64,000 nucleotides of DNA from Adineta steineri. Its lineage: Eukaryota > Rotifera > Eurotatoria > Adinetida > Adinetidae. How positions within the stretch are numbered: position 1 is the first letter of the stretch; each line of letters opens with the position of its first letter. The DNA lies in NCBI GenBank assembly GCA_905250115.1, contig CAJNOI010000185.1:22828-86827 (forward strand), read 5' to 3'. The notes under the pieces are model-generated. The model made no database searches. It was not told where the DNA came from and saw only the letters and a program-made list of their open reading frames with translations. Below are positions 37,253 to 48,427 of this stretch, one piece after another. Made by a program: the position numbers and the translations under genes.

Positions 37253-38440
37253 ATAGAATTTTAGTTTTGAAAAAAAGAAAAAAAAATTATTGAATAAATA
37301 ACTCAGAAACAAAAGATAAAGTGAAGTTTTATTCTTAAACATCAATGAAAAAAACGATCTAAATTTGAACAAAAAGATATTTTAACAAAAGAACGAAGAA
37401 AAGTCTTTTTGGTTTCTTTTAATCAAAACTATTCGAAAAGAAGATTTTATCTTTGATAAAATTCTATAAAACTTGAAAAAAAGATATATTTTATGAAAAA
37501 TTGATAATAAAACTGGAATTGAAATGAGTTTTCTTGAACAAAACAAATGTCGAAAAGATTCTCATTTAAAAATAATAAAAAGCAATAGAAGTTCTGAGAT
37601 GATCCAGGATTTAAGTTGAATTGTTGATTTAATATATTTTTAATAGAATTAATATGTTTTCATCTGATTTCATAATATTTTTATCATATTTAATTCAGTT
37701 GTATCAAACAAAAAGTTACTTTCATTTCAGAAAGGAAAACCACGTGAAGGTATAAATATTATTTTCACAACTTCTTGACTTTCATTCACATTTCAAAGTA
37801 AAATTTTTGACAAAGAATAGCACTATAATAACTGAAGAAATAATAGAATAAATAGTTTGTCAAGAATACATGTGGCTATGAGAAAATATCTTTTGTTCTC
37901 AAAAATAAAATAAAAAATATTTATGTGAATTGAGAGTTTTATGTTTGAGAAGAGATTTATAAAATATGTTTTCATATATGTATACATATTATTTAAGAAA
38001 GGAAAAAAACAATACGGATTTATTTTTACTTTCAACAAGAATGAATCGAATATCGAAATAACACGTTATATCTATTATAGAAAACTTGTTATTAAAATCT
38101 CTTTAATTTGTTGATAAATTTTCTGTCAAAATTCTTCAATATATTTTATTATCATTTCATAATTTATCCACTAAATTTAATTCAATTACTAACATATGGA
38201 ATCGATTAATGATCAATTCTTATTCATTTATATATCAAATTATTTAACCAGAACATATCATCATTTTTCAGAGCTTTTCATAGTGAATCTTTTAAAAGAG
38301 AAAAGATCAAACTTCTATTATGTATCAATGCTGCGATATATAAAAAAATGTTTTGGGATATTCGATTAATTATAATTAAATTTGATCATATTTTACTTAT
38401 TTATTTCGATAGTTTTTCTTTTTCAAATCAAATATATAGT
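37253..38440. other. 3' flank of gene H, no gene seen
   Basis: AATAAATAAC near the stop matches the 3' ends of A, B and D. The region 37855-37970 is homologous to the 3' flank of A. Nothing else was recognised. Confidence 0.4.
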
Positions 38441-38449
38441 TGGAAAAAA

Positions 38450-39259
38450 CAATAGTTAAGAAGAATTAATAAATCGATAAAAGAGAAATTAAAGGTGATG
38501 TTACAGTCTTATCGAAGGTTGAAGAAAAAGATGCGATGTTTGAAAGCGCCTATAATGCTTTGTTGATACAAAAAAAAAACAAGAGTATTTATACGATGAG
38601 TAGTGGTCATTTGTTCGATTATTTTCGTCTCCGAAATATAATATATCCTAAGAAAATACCCATGTCATATACTTTTGTTCATAACTTCAAGATAACATAT
38701 TTCTATGTAAGTTACAAGAGCAGAAGAAAAGGAAAAATACTATATGACTATAAATGGAAGAAAATACCATGTGATCAGATATATGCTTAATGTAGAGAAC
38801 GAATAATTTATTTGTTTGCTTACAAGTAGTAGTATAGTCGAAATTCAATTCTTCGAAATACTTTCATTTTGGTAAGTTAGTCTTTTGAAATAATAGAAAA
38901 AATGAGAAAAAAAAAGAATATTTCATAATAACTATTTTGAGAATAAGAGTGATGATAATAACAGTGTAAGAATGGATTAAAATGAACATAGCGATGCACT
39001 TGAGTGAAGTAGAGATTAACATATCTTCCATTTCGAGGGTAAAGTCATGGGTGTAAATCCGTGTTTAACATTAAACTATATCTAAATCTACGTTAAAACA
39101 TTCTTTCGTTGAAAAAACATCACTAGAATTGTTTGAACTTTTATTTAAAATCAAAAGCACATCAATTTCTATTTCTCATACTACTGAGCAATTTTTTTAT
39201 TATTATTGAGTTATTAAGTTTGCATCTAGAAAACTAGATTAGAAAATATTCATTTCTTC
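38450..39259 (+). promoter_or_regulatory. Duplicated 5' block and leader intron of NHL gene D
   Basis: Third copy of the block seen before A and B: GTGATGTTACAGTCTTATCG, the TGGAAGAAAATACCATGTG box, CATTTTG|GTAAGTTAG near 38870, and the acceptor TTCTAG near 39259. A short ORF within (38536-38790) is not conserved as coding between copies. Confidence 0.5.
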
Positions 39260-39280
39260 TAGAAATTCATATTCAACAAC

Positions 39281-41137
39281 ATGGCAATGACAAACAATAA
39301 AACACATTGTTTTACATGCAATAAAGATAAAATAACATATCCTTGTGAAGGATGTTCACAAAGATTTTGTTTAATGGATCTGACAGAACATCATCAAATA
39401 TTAAATAATGAATTAAATCATATTATTAATGATTATAATCAATTTAAACACAGATTTACTGAACAAAAGCCGAATCCACATGATCTATCTTTATTAGATC
39501 AAATTAATCAATGGGAAATAGATTCAGTTAACAAAATTAAACAAAGAGCAAAAGAGTGTAGAGAAATTGTCACTAAATCATTACAAACATGTACTAATGA
39601 TATTGAAAAGAAATTTAATGATTTAAATGAACAAATAAAACAATTTCACAATGAAAATGAATTTAATGAGATAAATTTGAATTATTTAAGAAATGAATTA
39701 ATTAAAATTAGGCAAGAATCAAATAACCCATCAACGACGTCTATTCAGCAAGATTCTCAATCATTTATTAATGAAATTTCAATTATTTCATTAGAAAAAA
39801 GTAAGCTTTTAATAAATACAATCTAAAAGAAAAAATTCAGATTTTTTATGTATTTATGTTAAAAAACTATAAATACAGAGAAAGGTGATGATAAAGAAAA
39901 AAATAATAAGATAAGAAATAAAAGTTAATTAAAAAAACTTTTTATTCGAAGTTTCAAAAGATGTTTGATCAATAAGATCAAAATTGGATTATTTTCAAAT
40001 TTTGATAATTATTCTAACAAAAATCAAATAATTTATAAAGAAATATTGTTCTAGTTTCATCACTTTAGATATTTTATATTAAAGTTCTTGATAAATTAGA
40101 GAAATAAAATAAAATTTGTCTCTTTATTAAATATATTTATTACCGTTTTATTTAAAATAAATCTTTTCTTTTTTCTTCGATCAAAAACAACTTTTCCTCT
40201 TCTTCTTTTCATCAAAATCTTTTGTTTTCATCTTTTACTAGAACCAAAATTGAACAAATGGAAACAAAGTGCCATTACTGTGGCTGGTGGAAATGGAGAA
40301 GGACAACAATTAGATCAACTCCATAGCCCTCGAGGAATCTTTATTGATAAAAAGAAAAATATTTCCATTGCTGATTGGACGAATCATCGTATAGTTGAAT
40401 GGAAATGTAATGAAAAGGAAGGACAAATCATTGCAGGTGGAAATGGACCAGGACATCGAATGAATCAATTGTATTATCCATCAGATGTGATTTTTGATCA
40501 ACAAAATCATTCGATCATCATTGCTGATCGTGGACACAGAAGAGTGGTTCAATGGTTAAATCAAAATCAACAAATTCTCATTAAGAATATTCATTGTTGG
40601 GGCTTGGCAATGGATAAACATGGATCTCTTTATGTATCTGATTATCAGAAGAACGAAGTGAGACGATGGAAAATGGGTGAATACAATAAAGGAATTGTAG
40701 TGGCAGGTGGAAATGGTGAAGGAGACGAACTCAATCAACTCAATTATCCTACTTTTATCTTTGTTGATGAAGATCAATCTGTTTATATATCAGATAGCAA
40801 CAATCATCGTGTGATAAAATGGAGAAAAGATGCAAAAGAAGGAACAATTGTGGCTGGAGGAAATGGTCAAGGAAGAAATCTCAATCAATTGTCTTATCCT
40901 CGAGGAGTATTTGTTGATCATGTGGGTCAAATCTACGTGGCAGATTGTGATAATCATCGAGTAATGCGTTGGTGTGAAGGAAAAGAAGAAGGTAAAATTG
41001 TTGTTGGTGGAAACGATCAAGGAAATGAACCAAATCAATTGAATTGTCCTTATGGTTTATCTTTTGATGATGAAGGAAATCTTTATGTTGTTGATCGTGA
41101 CAATCACAGAATTCAAAAATTTGTAACAGTTTTGTGA
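39281..41137 (+). CDS. NHL gene D: B-box-like finger, coiled coil, NHL propeller
   Basis: Exons 39281-39800 and 40242-41137 join in phase 1, 471 aa. The finger is CFTCNKDKITYPCEGC with FCLMDLTEHH. The coiled coil is about 40-165. Six NHL blades are all well formed except the third (ILIKNIHCWGLAMDKHG), which is degenerate in every paralogue. The first 40 residues are almost identical to gene A, the propeller is nearer to B and H, and flanks match A (5') and B (3'). The locus therefore looks like a product of recent duplication with gene conversion. Confidence 0.8.
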
Positions 41138-41354
41138 ATGAAATTTTAGTTTTGGCAAAAAGAAAAATAATTTTTTGTTAAATAAATAACCGAGAAACAA
41201 AAGAAAAAGTCAAGTTTTATTATTGAATATTAACGAAAAAAATCGAATGAAATTTGAGAAAAAAAGACATTTTAACAAAAGAACGAAGTCTTTTTTTAGT
41301 ATGTGAGTGTCGGTAAATACAACTGGAACCTACGTCTACTCACACCGACACTTG

Positions 41355-41530
41355 CACCCTTTTCATCATTACGTAAAATTTCTTTTACTTCTGATTTATT
41401 TTATCACCGAAACCTTTATCATCAGTATCATCAAAACTTCAAGCTGATCTTCTTTTATTAACAAAACCTTCTTTAACTAAAACAGAAAATACAACATGCT
41501 CATCTTGTTTATCATCAACAAATCAAGGAT
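41355..41530 (+). pseudogene. Decayed copy of the orphan exon seen after gene B
   Basis: Homologous to 29043-29288 but with a 1-bp deletion in the ATTTTATCACC region that breaks the frame, and an internal deletion before CATCTTGTTTATCATCAAC. The upstream hairpin-like GTGAGTGT/ACTCACAC at 41305-41358 also matches the one at 28990-29045. Confidence 0.4.
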
Positions 41531-42225
41531 CTTTAAATATAAATCTATCACGAAAATTAGGTTAAATATCAATTCAATGTTTTCTTTTCTCTCTATATAG
41601 ATGTTCTTCTTTCTTTAGCATCACCAGTTAAAACGTATTCAACTTTTAGATGAATAAATTTTGATCAAGTTATTCATCAAATGAATTTTCAACATTGTTA
41701 TCTTCTCTTGAGCCAAGAAGTAATTTACAAAAACATCTTTAAATAATAAAAATTATGAGTTTTGTCCTGCTTCAAATACAAATATATTTGATAAAGTTAT
41801 TAATTAAATACTAATTACGATTAGTCAAAGAGAAATTTAAAGGAGATAATATAAAAAAAATACATGAAAAAATGTCTGTTTCACGATTTTAATGCAATTT
41901 TTTTATATGTTTTTATTCTCTGAGTAGTATGAAACAGTGAATGTTAAACATTCTCTAACGAAATATAATAACACATAAATGAAAGAATTCTTCCATTGTT
42001 TTCAATATTGAAATATAATGTATGTATGTATGCTATCACAGTGACTCTGTTCGAAGAAAAATAAAACTATGAATTATATTCTAAAATACAACATTACATA
42101 ATATAAAGTTAAATGAAATTATTGAAAAGATAAGACATTTCGTTTTTATTAACAAAAGATACATATTAGATAATAATATGATTTTATATTTACTAGTAAA
42201 ATGGTTATACCTTTCTATGTAAATA

Positions 42226-42355
42226 GTTAGTCAACCACATATACTTGTCTGTACATAGCCGACTAACTATGTACACGTGTGTATATAAGCACTTTCTTAA
42301 GTTTATATCTAAAAAAATAGATAAATAAATTATTCATTTCTTCTATAGACTTCTA
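42226..42355 (+). promoter_or_regulatory. Promoter region of NHL gene E
   Basis: GTATATAAGCA near 42290 is a TATA-like box. About 30 bp upstream lies a spaced palindrome, TAGTTAGTC ... GACTAACTA (42226-42269), a possible regulator site. An acceptor-like TTCTATAG precedes the ATG by about 16 nt. This 5' region differs from the shared A/B/D block. Confidence 0.4.
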
Positions 42356-42364
42356 TTCAAACAC

Positions 42365-44379
42365 ATGGCAGGGGCAAACAATAAAAGAAAATGTTTTACA
42401 TGTGATAGAGAAAACAATACGTATACTTGTGAAGGATGTTCAAAAAGATTTTGTGTTATACATATACCAGAACATCACCAAAGATTGAATGAAGAACTAC
42501 ATCATATTGTTGATGATTATAATGAATTTAAAGAAAGAATTAATGAACAAAAACAATATTCACAAAGTTATACGGTAATAGAACAAATTGATCAATGGGA
42601 AAAAGTTTCAATTGAAAAAATTAAACAAAAAGCAAAAGATTCTAGAAAAATGATTATTGGATCATTACAAACATGTATTAATGATATAGAAACGAAATTT
42701 AATGACTTAAATAAACAAATACAACAACTTCAGATACAAAATGACTTTAACGAAATTAATTTAAACTATTTAAGAAATCAATTAAGAAAAATTACAGAAG
42801 AATTAAAGCATCCGTCAAATATTTCTATTCAAGAAGATCCACAATCATTTATTAGTGATATTTCAATTATTTTATCAAAAAGTAAGTTTTTAAGAAATAA
42901 TTTCTAGAAGAAACATATTAATTTTCGATGAATTTGTATTGAAAATCATTAGTATAATGAAAAATAATGATGAAGAAGAAAAAAATTGAGAATATCAATG
43001 ATTAATTTACTAATTAATTAAATCAATAATAATATAATATTAATATAAATAAAAATTGTATTTATTTCTAAGTAAAACAAGAATGATAAAATATGAAATA
43101 ATATTAGATTAAAAAATTAATTTTTCTTCAGAGATTTAAAAGAAACGTTTGATTGATAACAACCAAAACTGAATTATTTCTAAAATTTTATTTAACAAAA
43201 AATAAATCAACGAAATCTTTTCTATGTTTTAATTTTTCTTTCGAAAACAAAACATTTCTTCGTTTCATTTTACGAAATTTTATTCAAAAAAATACTGAAA
43301 GAGTTTTTCTTTTTTTCTCTTTTCAGAACAATTTATTTTTATTTCCCAAATATAAAACTTCAAATGTTTTATGCTCTTTTTCAGTAAAAGTTTCATTCAA
43401 AACTAATCTTTTCTTTTTTCTCCACTGAAAAACAAATTCTCTAGTTTTCATCAAAATCTTTTGTTTTCATTATTTTCTAGAACCGAAACTGCACAAATGG
43501 AAAGAAAACGGTATCACTGTGGCTGGTGGAAATGGACGAGGACAGCAATTAAATCAACTCAATGATCCTGAAGGAATCTATATTGACGAGAACAAAAATA
43601 TTTTTATTGCTGATTATGAAAATCATCGTATTATTGAGTGGAAATATAATGGAAAGGAAGGACAAATTATTGCAGGTGGAAATGACAAAGGAAATCGAAA
43701 GGATCAATTGAATGAGCCAACAAATATAATTGTTGATCAACAAAATCATTCCATCATGATTGCTGATAGTAATAACAGACGAGTGATTCAATGGTTGAAT
43801 CAAAAGCAACAAATTCTCATTCACAATATTCACTGTTATGGCTTGGCAATGGATAAAAATGGATTTCTTTATGTTTCAGATTGGAAGAAGCATGAAGTGA
43901 GACGATGGAAAATGGGAGAATACAACATCGAAGGAATTGTGGTTGCAGGTGGAAATGGCGAAGGAGATGAACTCAATCAACTCGATTATCCTACTTTTAT
44001 CTTTGTTGATGAAGATCAAGCTGTTTATATATCAGATAGCAACAATCATCGTGTGATAAAATGGAGAAAAGGTGCAAAAGAAGGAGCAATTGTAGCTGGA
44101 GGAAATGGTCAAGGAAGAAATCTAAATCAATTGTCTGCACCTGTAGGAGTCATTGTCGATGATTTCGGTCAAATCTATGTGACTGATTGTTTAAATTATC
44201 GAGTAATGCGTTGGTGCGAAGAAAAAGAAGAAGGTGAAATCATTGTTGGTGGAAACGGTGAAGGAAATCAATCAAATCAATTGAATCTTCCTACAGGTTT
44301 ATGTTTTGATCATGAAGGAAACCTTTATGTTGTTGATTGGGGAAATGATCGAATTCAAAAGTTTGAAATAATTGTGTAA
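42365..44379 (+). CDS. NHL gene E: B-box-like finger, coiled coil, NHL propeller
   Basis: Exons 42365-42881 and 43481-44379 join in phase 1, 471 aa. The most divergent finger module (MAGANNKRKCFTCDRENN, CEGCSKRFCVIHIPEHH) has His in place of the Asp ligand, still a metal ligand. The propeller is close to those of A and D (VYISDSNNHRVIKWRKGAKEG). The 600-bp intron is of the type found in H and G2 (ATAAATCAACGAAATCTTTT motif), not of the A/B/D type. E therefore combines a B-box exon with the intron/propeller block used by the ART genes. Confidence 0.8.
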
Positions 44380-46545
44380 ATAAAATTTTGATTATGAAAA
44401 AAGAAAAGAAATTTTTTTTTGTTGAATAGAAATCGAGAAATAAAAATAAAAGAAAAAGCGAAGTTTTATTATTGATAATCCGTGAAAAATTCGAATAAAT
44501 GAACATTAAATTTGTCCATCTTTTGTTGATCTTTGTCGAATTCTACAGAAGAAAAAAGAAAGCATTTTGTAATTTGAGTTGAACTGAAATAAAAATTATT
44601 CGAAAAGAAGATTTTGCTTTTTGATAAAATTCCATTTGAGTATTTTTATTTGATAAAAGTAATCAATTTTTTCGGTTTAATAAAATTTGTGAATTGTTCG
44701 AAACTTGAAAAAATAAAACATGTTTTATGAAAAATTGATAATAAAAATTGAATTGAAATGAATTCTGTTGAACAGAACAGGTGCTGAAAAGACTTTTGTT
44801 TAATAAATTAATAAGTTTTTATCATTTTCCTATTTTATTTTGTTTGTTGATTTGAAATTTGAAGAAAAAAATTGATTTTTGATAAAATTTCTTTTACTTA
44901 CTTTTGAAGTAGTTTTCAAGAAAAATTGAATTGAAAGCTGATTTGTAAAAATGAACAAGAGATTGAAATAATACAAAATTCAAATGTGACTTTTATTGTG
45001 AAAGATTTTTCGTGAAATGAAAATACCTTGATCTGATTTCTTTCAATAAACGTGCAGTAATATTTTTTATTTTTCAAAAAAAATTAGAATAAGCATTTGA
45101 TAATTTCTTTACCATATTTAATTTGATTTGGGTGTGAAGGTATAAATGTAAAGTAAAAGTAACCACATCCACACCCTTATATCTCTTAAAACATGTGGTA
45201 TTAGCATTATCTTTAATAGGACGAATTGTTCATGTACGTGTTTTCATAATATGACTAAATTTTGTTGGTCTCACGATTAAATTGCTGTTGTGATTGCTTA
45301 ATTGATAACTGGTATATTCATAACTGCATCACGACAATCACGATCACAAATATACAGCTTTACGATGAGAAAAGAGAGAAGTCCGTCGTATTTTGATCTA
45401 AAACTCAAAGAGAGACATTTTATTATCGTGTATTTTGGTAGTTAAGTCATTTAGACAAATAACAAGTTAAATTAGAAAAATATTAATCATATATGTGCTG
45501 ATATATTCTATGAGTTAAAAATTGTAAATAGTTAAAGAGAATAAAAATTGATCTCTAATCAAAATCGGAGTATATATGTATGTAAGAAAGAGATCTAACT
45601 ATTAAGATTTTTCTTATTTCATCAATGGATAATGTTGTCCATTACAAAACACAATTATTTATACATTTTTGTTTCATCCATAAACAAACATATATGCTGG
45701 TATGATCAAATTTTTTCTCAATACAATCAAAGAATAAAATAAGTTGGTTGTAGCTTTTGTTTGTTATATACTACATATTATGTGATATCGGCATTGTCAA
45801 CAGCTTATATAACATGCTTTAATGAATAATCTAACATCTTTGTGTATTGAATTTCTCAGTCGACACTATTCTTACTAGAATATAAAACACTATCATTGAC
45901 TAGGGCATAATTAGTACAGCGTATACTGTAATTCCATGAATTTATGTACAAAATTTAGACACTTGGTTGACGTTCTGTTGAAAGTTATTCTGGTCAAAAA
46001 GAACAGTAATGTATTCTATAAGATAACTAAATTCTTTTTTTGTAGCAAAATAGAAAAAAGTCTCACATAAGTTATTTATATCAATGTATAAATTACAAAT
46101 TGAAGTGTCTTGGCTATTTTTGATGTTGAATCTATTAGAGTAATGTATCGATATATTGATTATCATTATATATAAAGTCCTTGAGATAGCCTTTCCTCGA
46201 TTGTTGTTCTCTTTTCTTTTTGTTCTGTATCTTTATAGCGTACAGTTTTAGTCTAGTACTAATTCTATATATACCTCTCTAATGTTTCTTTTTCCTATTT
46301 CTTTTTTGTCTGTTCTTTCCCATCGACTATATTATATCATAACTTTCTGTTTATTTTTATGTTATGCGGGAAGAGCAATTGCTTGATAAGAAGTTGTGGA
46401 ATAATAGTAGAAAATACATAATCTTTTCTATCATATATAAGACAGAAGGTAAATTTCTCGCTAAGTCCTCAATTTAAATTATATGAATAGTAAATAAGTG
46501 CTTTTTCAAGATATCTAAGTGTGATATAAAACAGTTATTATTCTC
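44380..46545. other. Intergenic AT-rich DNA
   Basis: 3' flank of E, then 2 kb without credible ORFs. It contains the G-rich hairpin at 45130-45177. A TATATAAG near 46434 and a GTAAAT donor after GACAGAAG (46449) could be the leader of the DED-like gene. Confidence 0.4.
45130..45177. repeat. G-rich hairpin
   Basis: GGGTGTGAAGGTATAAATG faces ACCACATCCACACCC; loop similar to the copy at 29464. Confidence 0.55.
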
Positions 46546-46566
46546 TTGCAGAAACCATATCAGCTC

Positions 46567-47192
46567 ATGGATAAGCATCGTTTGCGTGCTATTATATTGC
46601 AAATACAAGAGCATCTTAGTAATGATGATCGAAAACGCTTACATTTATATCTTTGCTTTGATGTAGCACGATCAATTCGAGATAACCCAACACTTGGCGA
46701 AACACTTTGTCTTGTAGATTCTTTTTTCGATCAAGACAAAGTGAGTGAAAAAGATTTTACTTTTCTAACAAATGCATTTGATGAAATTCAATGTACTTAA
46801 TGCTGTGAAATTATTAAGAGGTATGCTCTTTACTTTGTTCATTAATTCATTTTCTATTATATTTTATTAATCTAGGACATTGGAGACACAGTCAATCAGA
46901 TGCACATAATCAATCAGTTGAAAGTTTAACGATGATAATGCCACCAATGATCAATCAACTTCTTGAAGATCTAGATCAAGATAAATATTCTATGCAACAG
47001 CGTAAGTGCTTAACAATGTTTATATTTTATATTTGTCTAAAACTTAATTTAGTTCTTGTTAATCAGAAAAATACTTGTGATAATAGTAATAATACAAATA
47101 TCAATAAAATACCAATGGTGAACTATGATGAAAAATCACACCATTCAGAATGTAAAAGGAAACATTTGTTAAACTCAAGAAAGATGCTATGA
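46567..47192 (+). pseudogene. Death-effector-domain-like gene with 1-bp frameshift
   Basis: The first exon (to 46820) encodes a helical module with DED-like spacing: RAIILQIQEHLSNDDRKRLH, then DNPTLGETLCLVDSFFDQ, then DFTFLTNAFDEIQC. It stops at ACTTAA (46795-46800). Removing one base there continues in a frame reading NAVKLLRG, which splices in phase to 46876-47001 (HWRHSQSDAHNQS) and 47053-47192. DED proteins assemble apoptosis or immune signalling complexes. An acceptor-like CTTGCAG precedes the Met by about 20 nt. It could be a real pseudogene, an assembly error, or a short intact DED protein ending at the TAA. The family call itself is moderate. Confidence 0.45.
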
Positions 47193-48427
47193 AAATATCG
47201 TATAATCAATCTATTAAAAAAATTCAAGTTAAAGGATGAAGTGAAACAACTCGAAAAGCTATGTAATTATTATAGCTGCATTGTATTTAAAAATAAACTC
47301 AACATGAGTAAGTTCCTGAAAAACTCAGACGGCGGGTGGGACAATGACATGCCAGAATTTGCTGATTTTTTTACATGTGATAGGGAGTAGTAAGGTAAGT
47401 ATCCGATAAAAATTCCAGCTAAATTGGATTACCTTTTCTCACCCAAAAAATCAAAATACAAGCAAAATTTTTGATAATGTTTTCATATATTATATTTTGC
47501 ATTTGTGAATTTAAAAAAAATATTATCGTTTTACACTTGCGATATAATGAGTTCTATTTAAGAAGACTTGTCTAAACTTATCCAACCATTGATATTCGAG
47601 CGTTTTAATGGATAAGAGAAACTTGCATTGTTAAGAGTGTTAGATGAGCAGTATGATGATTTAAACTCATATATTTTTGGATATCTATCTTTTTTCAATC
47701 GTGTAAAGGCGTAAAATACTCATTTTTTTCACGACTTCACGCTGTATTTTTGAATGTACATTCAAAATTCATTATTTATGAGTACTTTAGGAATATTTTC
47801 TTTTCTGGCAAAATACTGATATATATATATTTCATACCAGTGTATTCTTGTTCGTTTCATTGAAAAATTCCTTACGGTTTTTCAGAATGAATTATATATT
47901 TAGAAGCGTTTAGAAAAAAACGTTGAAATATTCGATTGTGGAAACTTGTGTGGTATGATTTGTAATTAATTTTTGTAAAAATGATGTAAATTTAGTAGTC
48001 GTGTCACATGTAGATTTTGTATGCGTGTTTCGATTCAGCACGGGAACGGCGAATCGATGTTTTCTATCTATGCCTTAAAGCTCATATAAAATATACATGA
48101 ACACTTATTTAAATTTTTGAAAGTGGGAAACTGGAGATTTTATCGCTGAGGGTGTGGGTGTGAATGTACCTTGTTGATCTAAAGAGAACACCAAGACACA
48201 GACCCACATTTATCTTCTCTCGTTTGATACTTTTTCTGCTTTTTCATTTTTTGGGAAATAAAAATAAATCTATTTGTTGAAAATTTTCGACTTTCTCTAG
48301 GATTTTGTAAGATTTTTATTTTTCTACATTTTTCCTTTCTAGATTTTGCGACATATTCAATTATTCTATATAGATTAAACACATGACATTTGAGAGCTCT
48401 ATACTATTTTTAGTTTATTAACTTAAG
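47193..48427. other. Intergenic AT-rich DNA
   Basis: No credible ORF. It contains the G-rich hairpin at 48148-48209. CTTAAG directly precedes the ATG of the next gene, as at a splice acceptor. Confidence 0.4.
48148..48209. repeat. G-rich hairpin
   Basis: GAGGGTGTGGGTGTG and a looser C-rich arm (CACCAAGACACAGACCCAC) around a CTTTAG-type loop. Confidence 0.5.

Noticed and set aside
43153-43428. 91-aa Phe-rich ORF
   Set aside because: T-rich intron sequence of NHL gene E ahead of the acceptor; same style as the homologous introns of H and G2.
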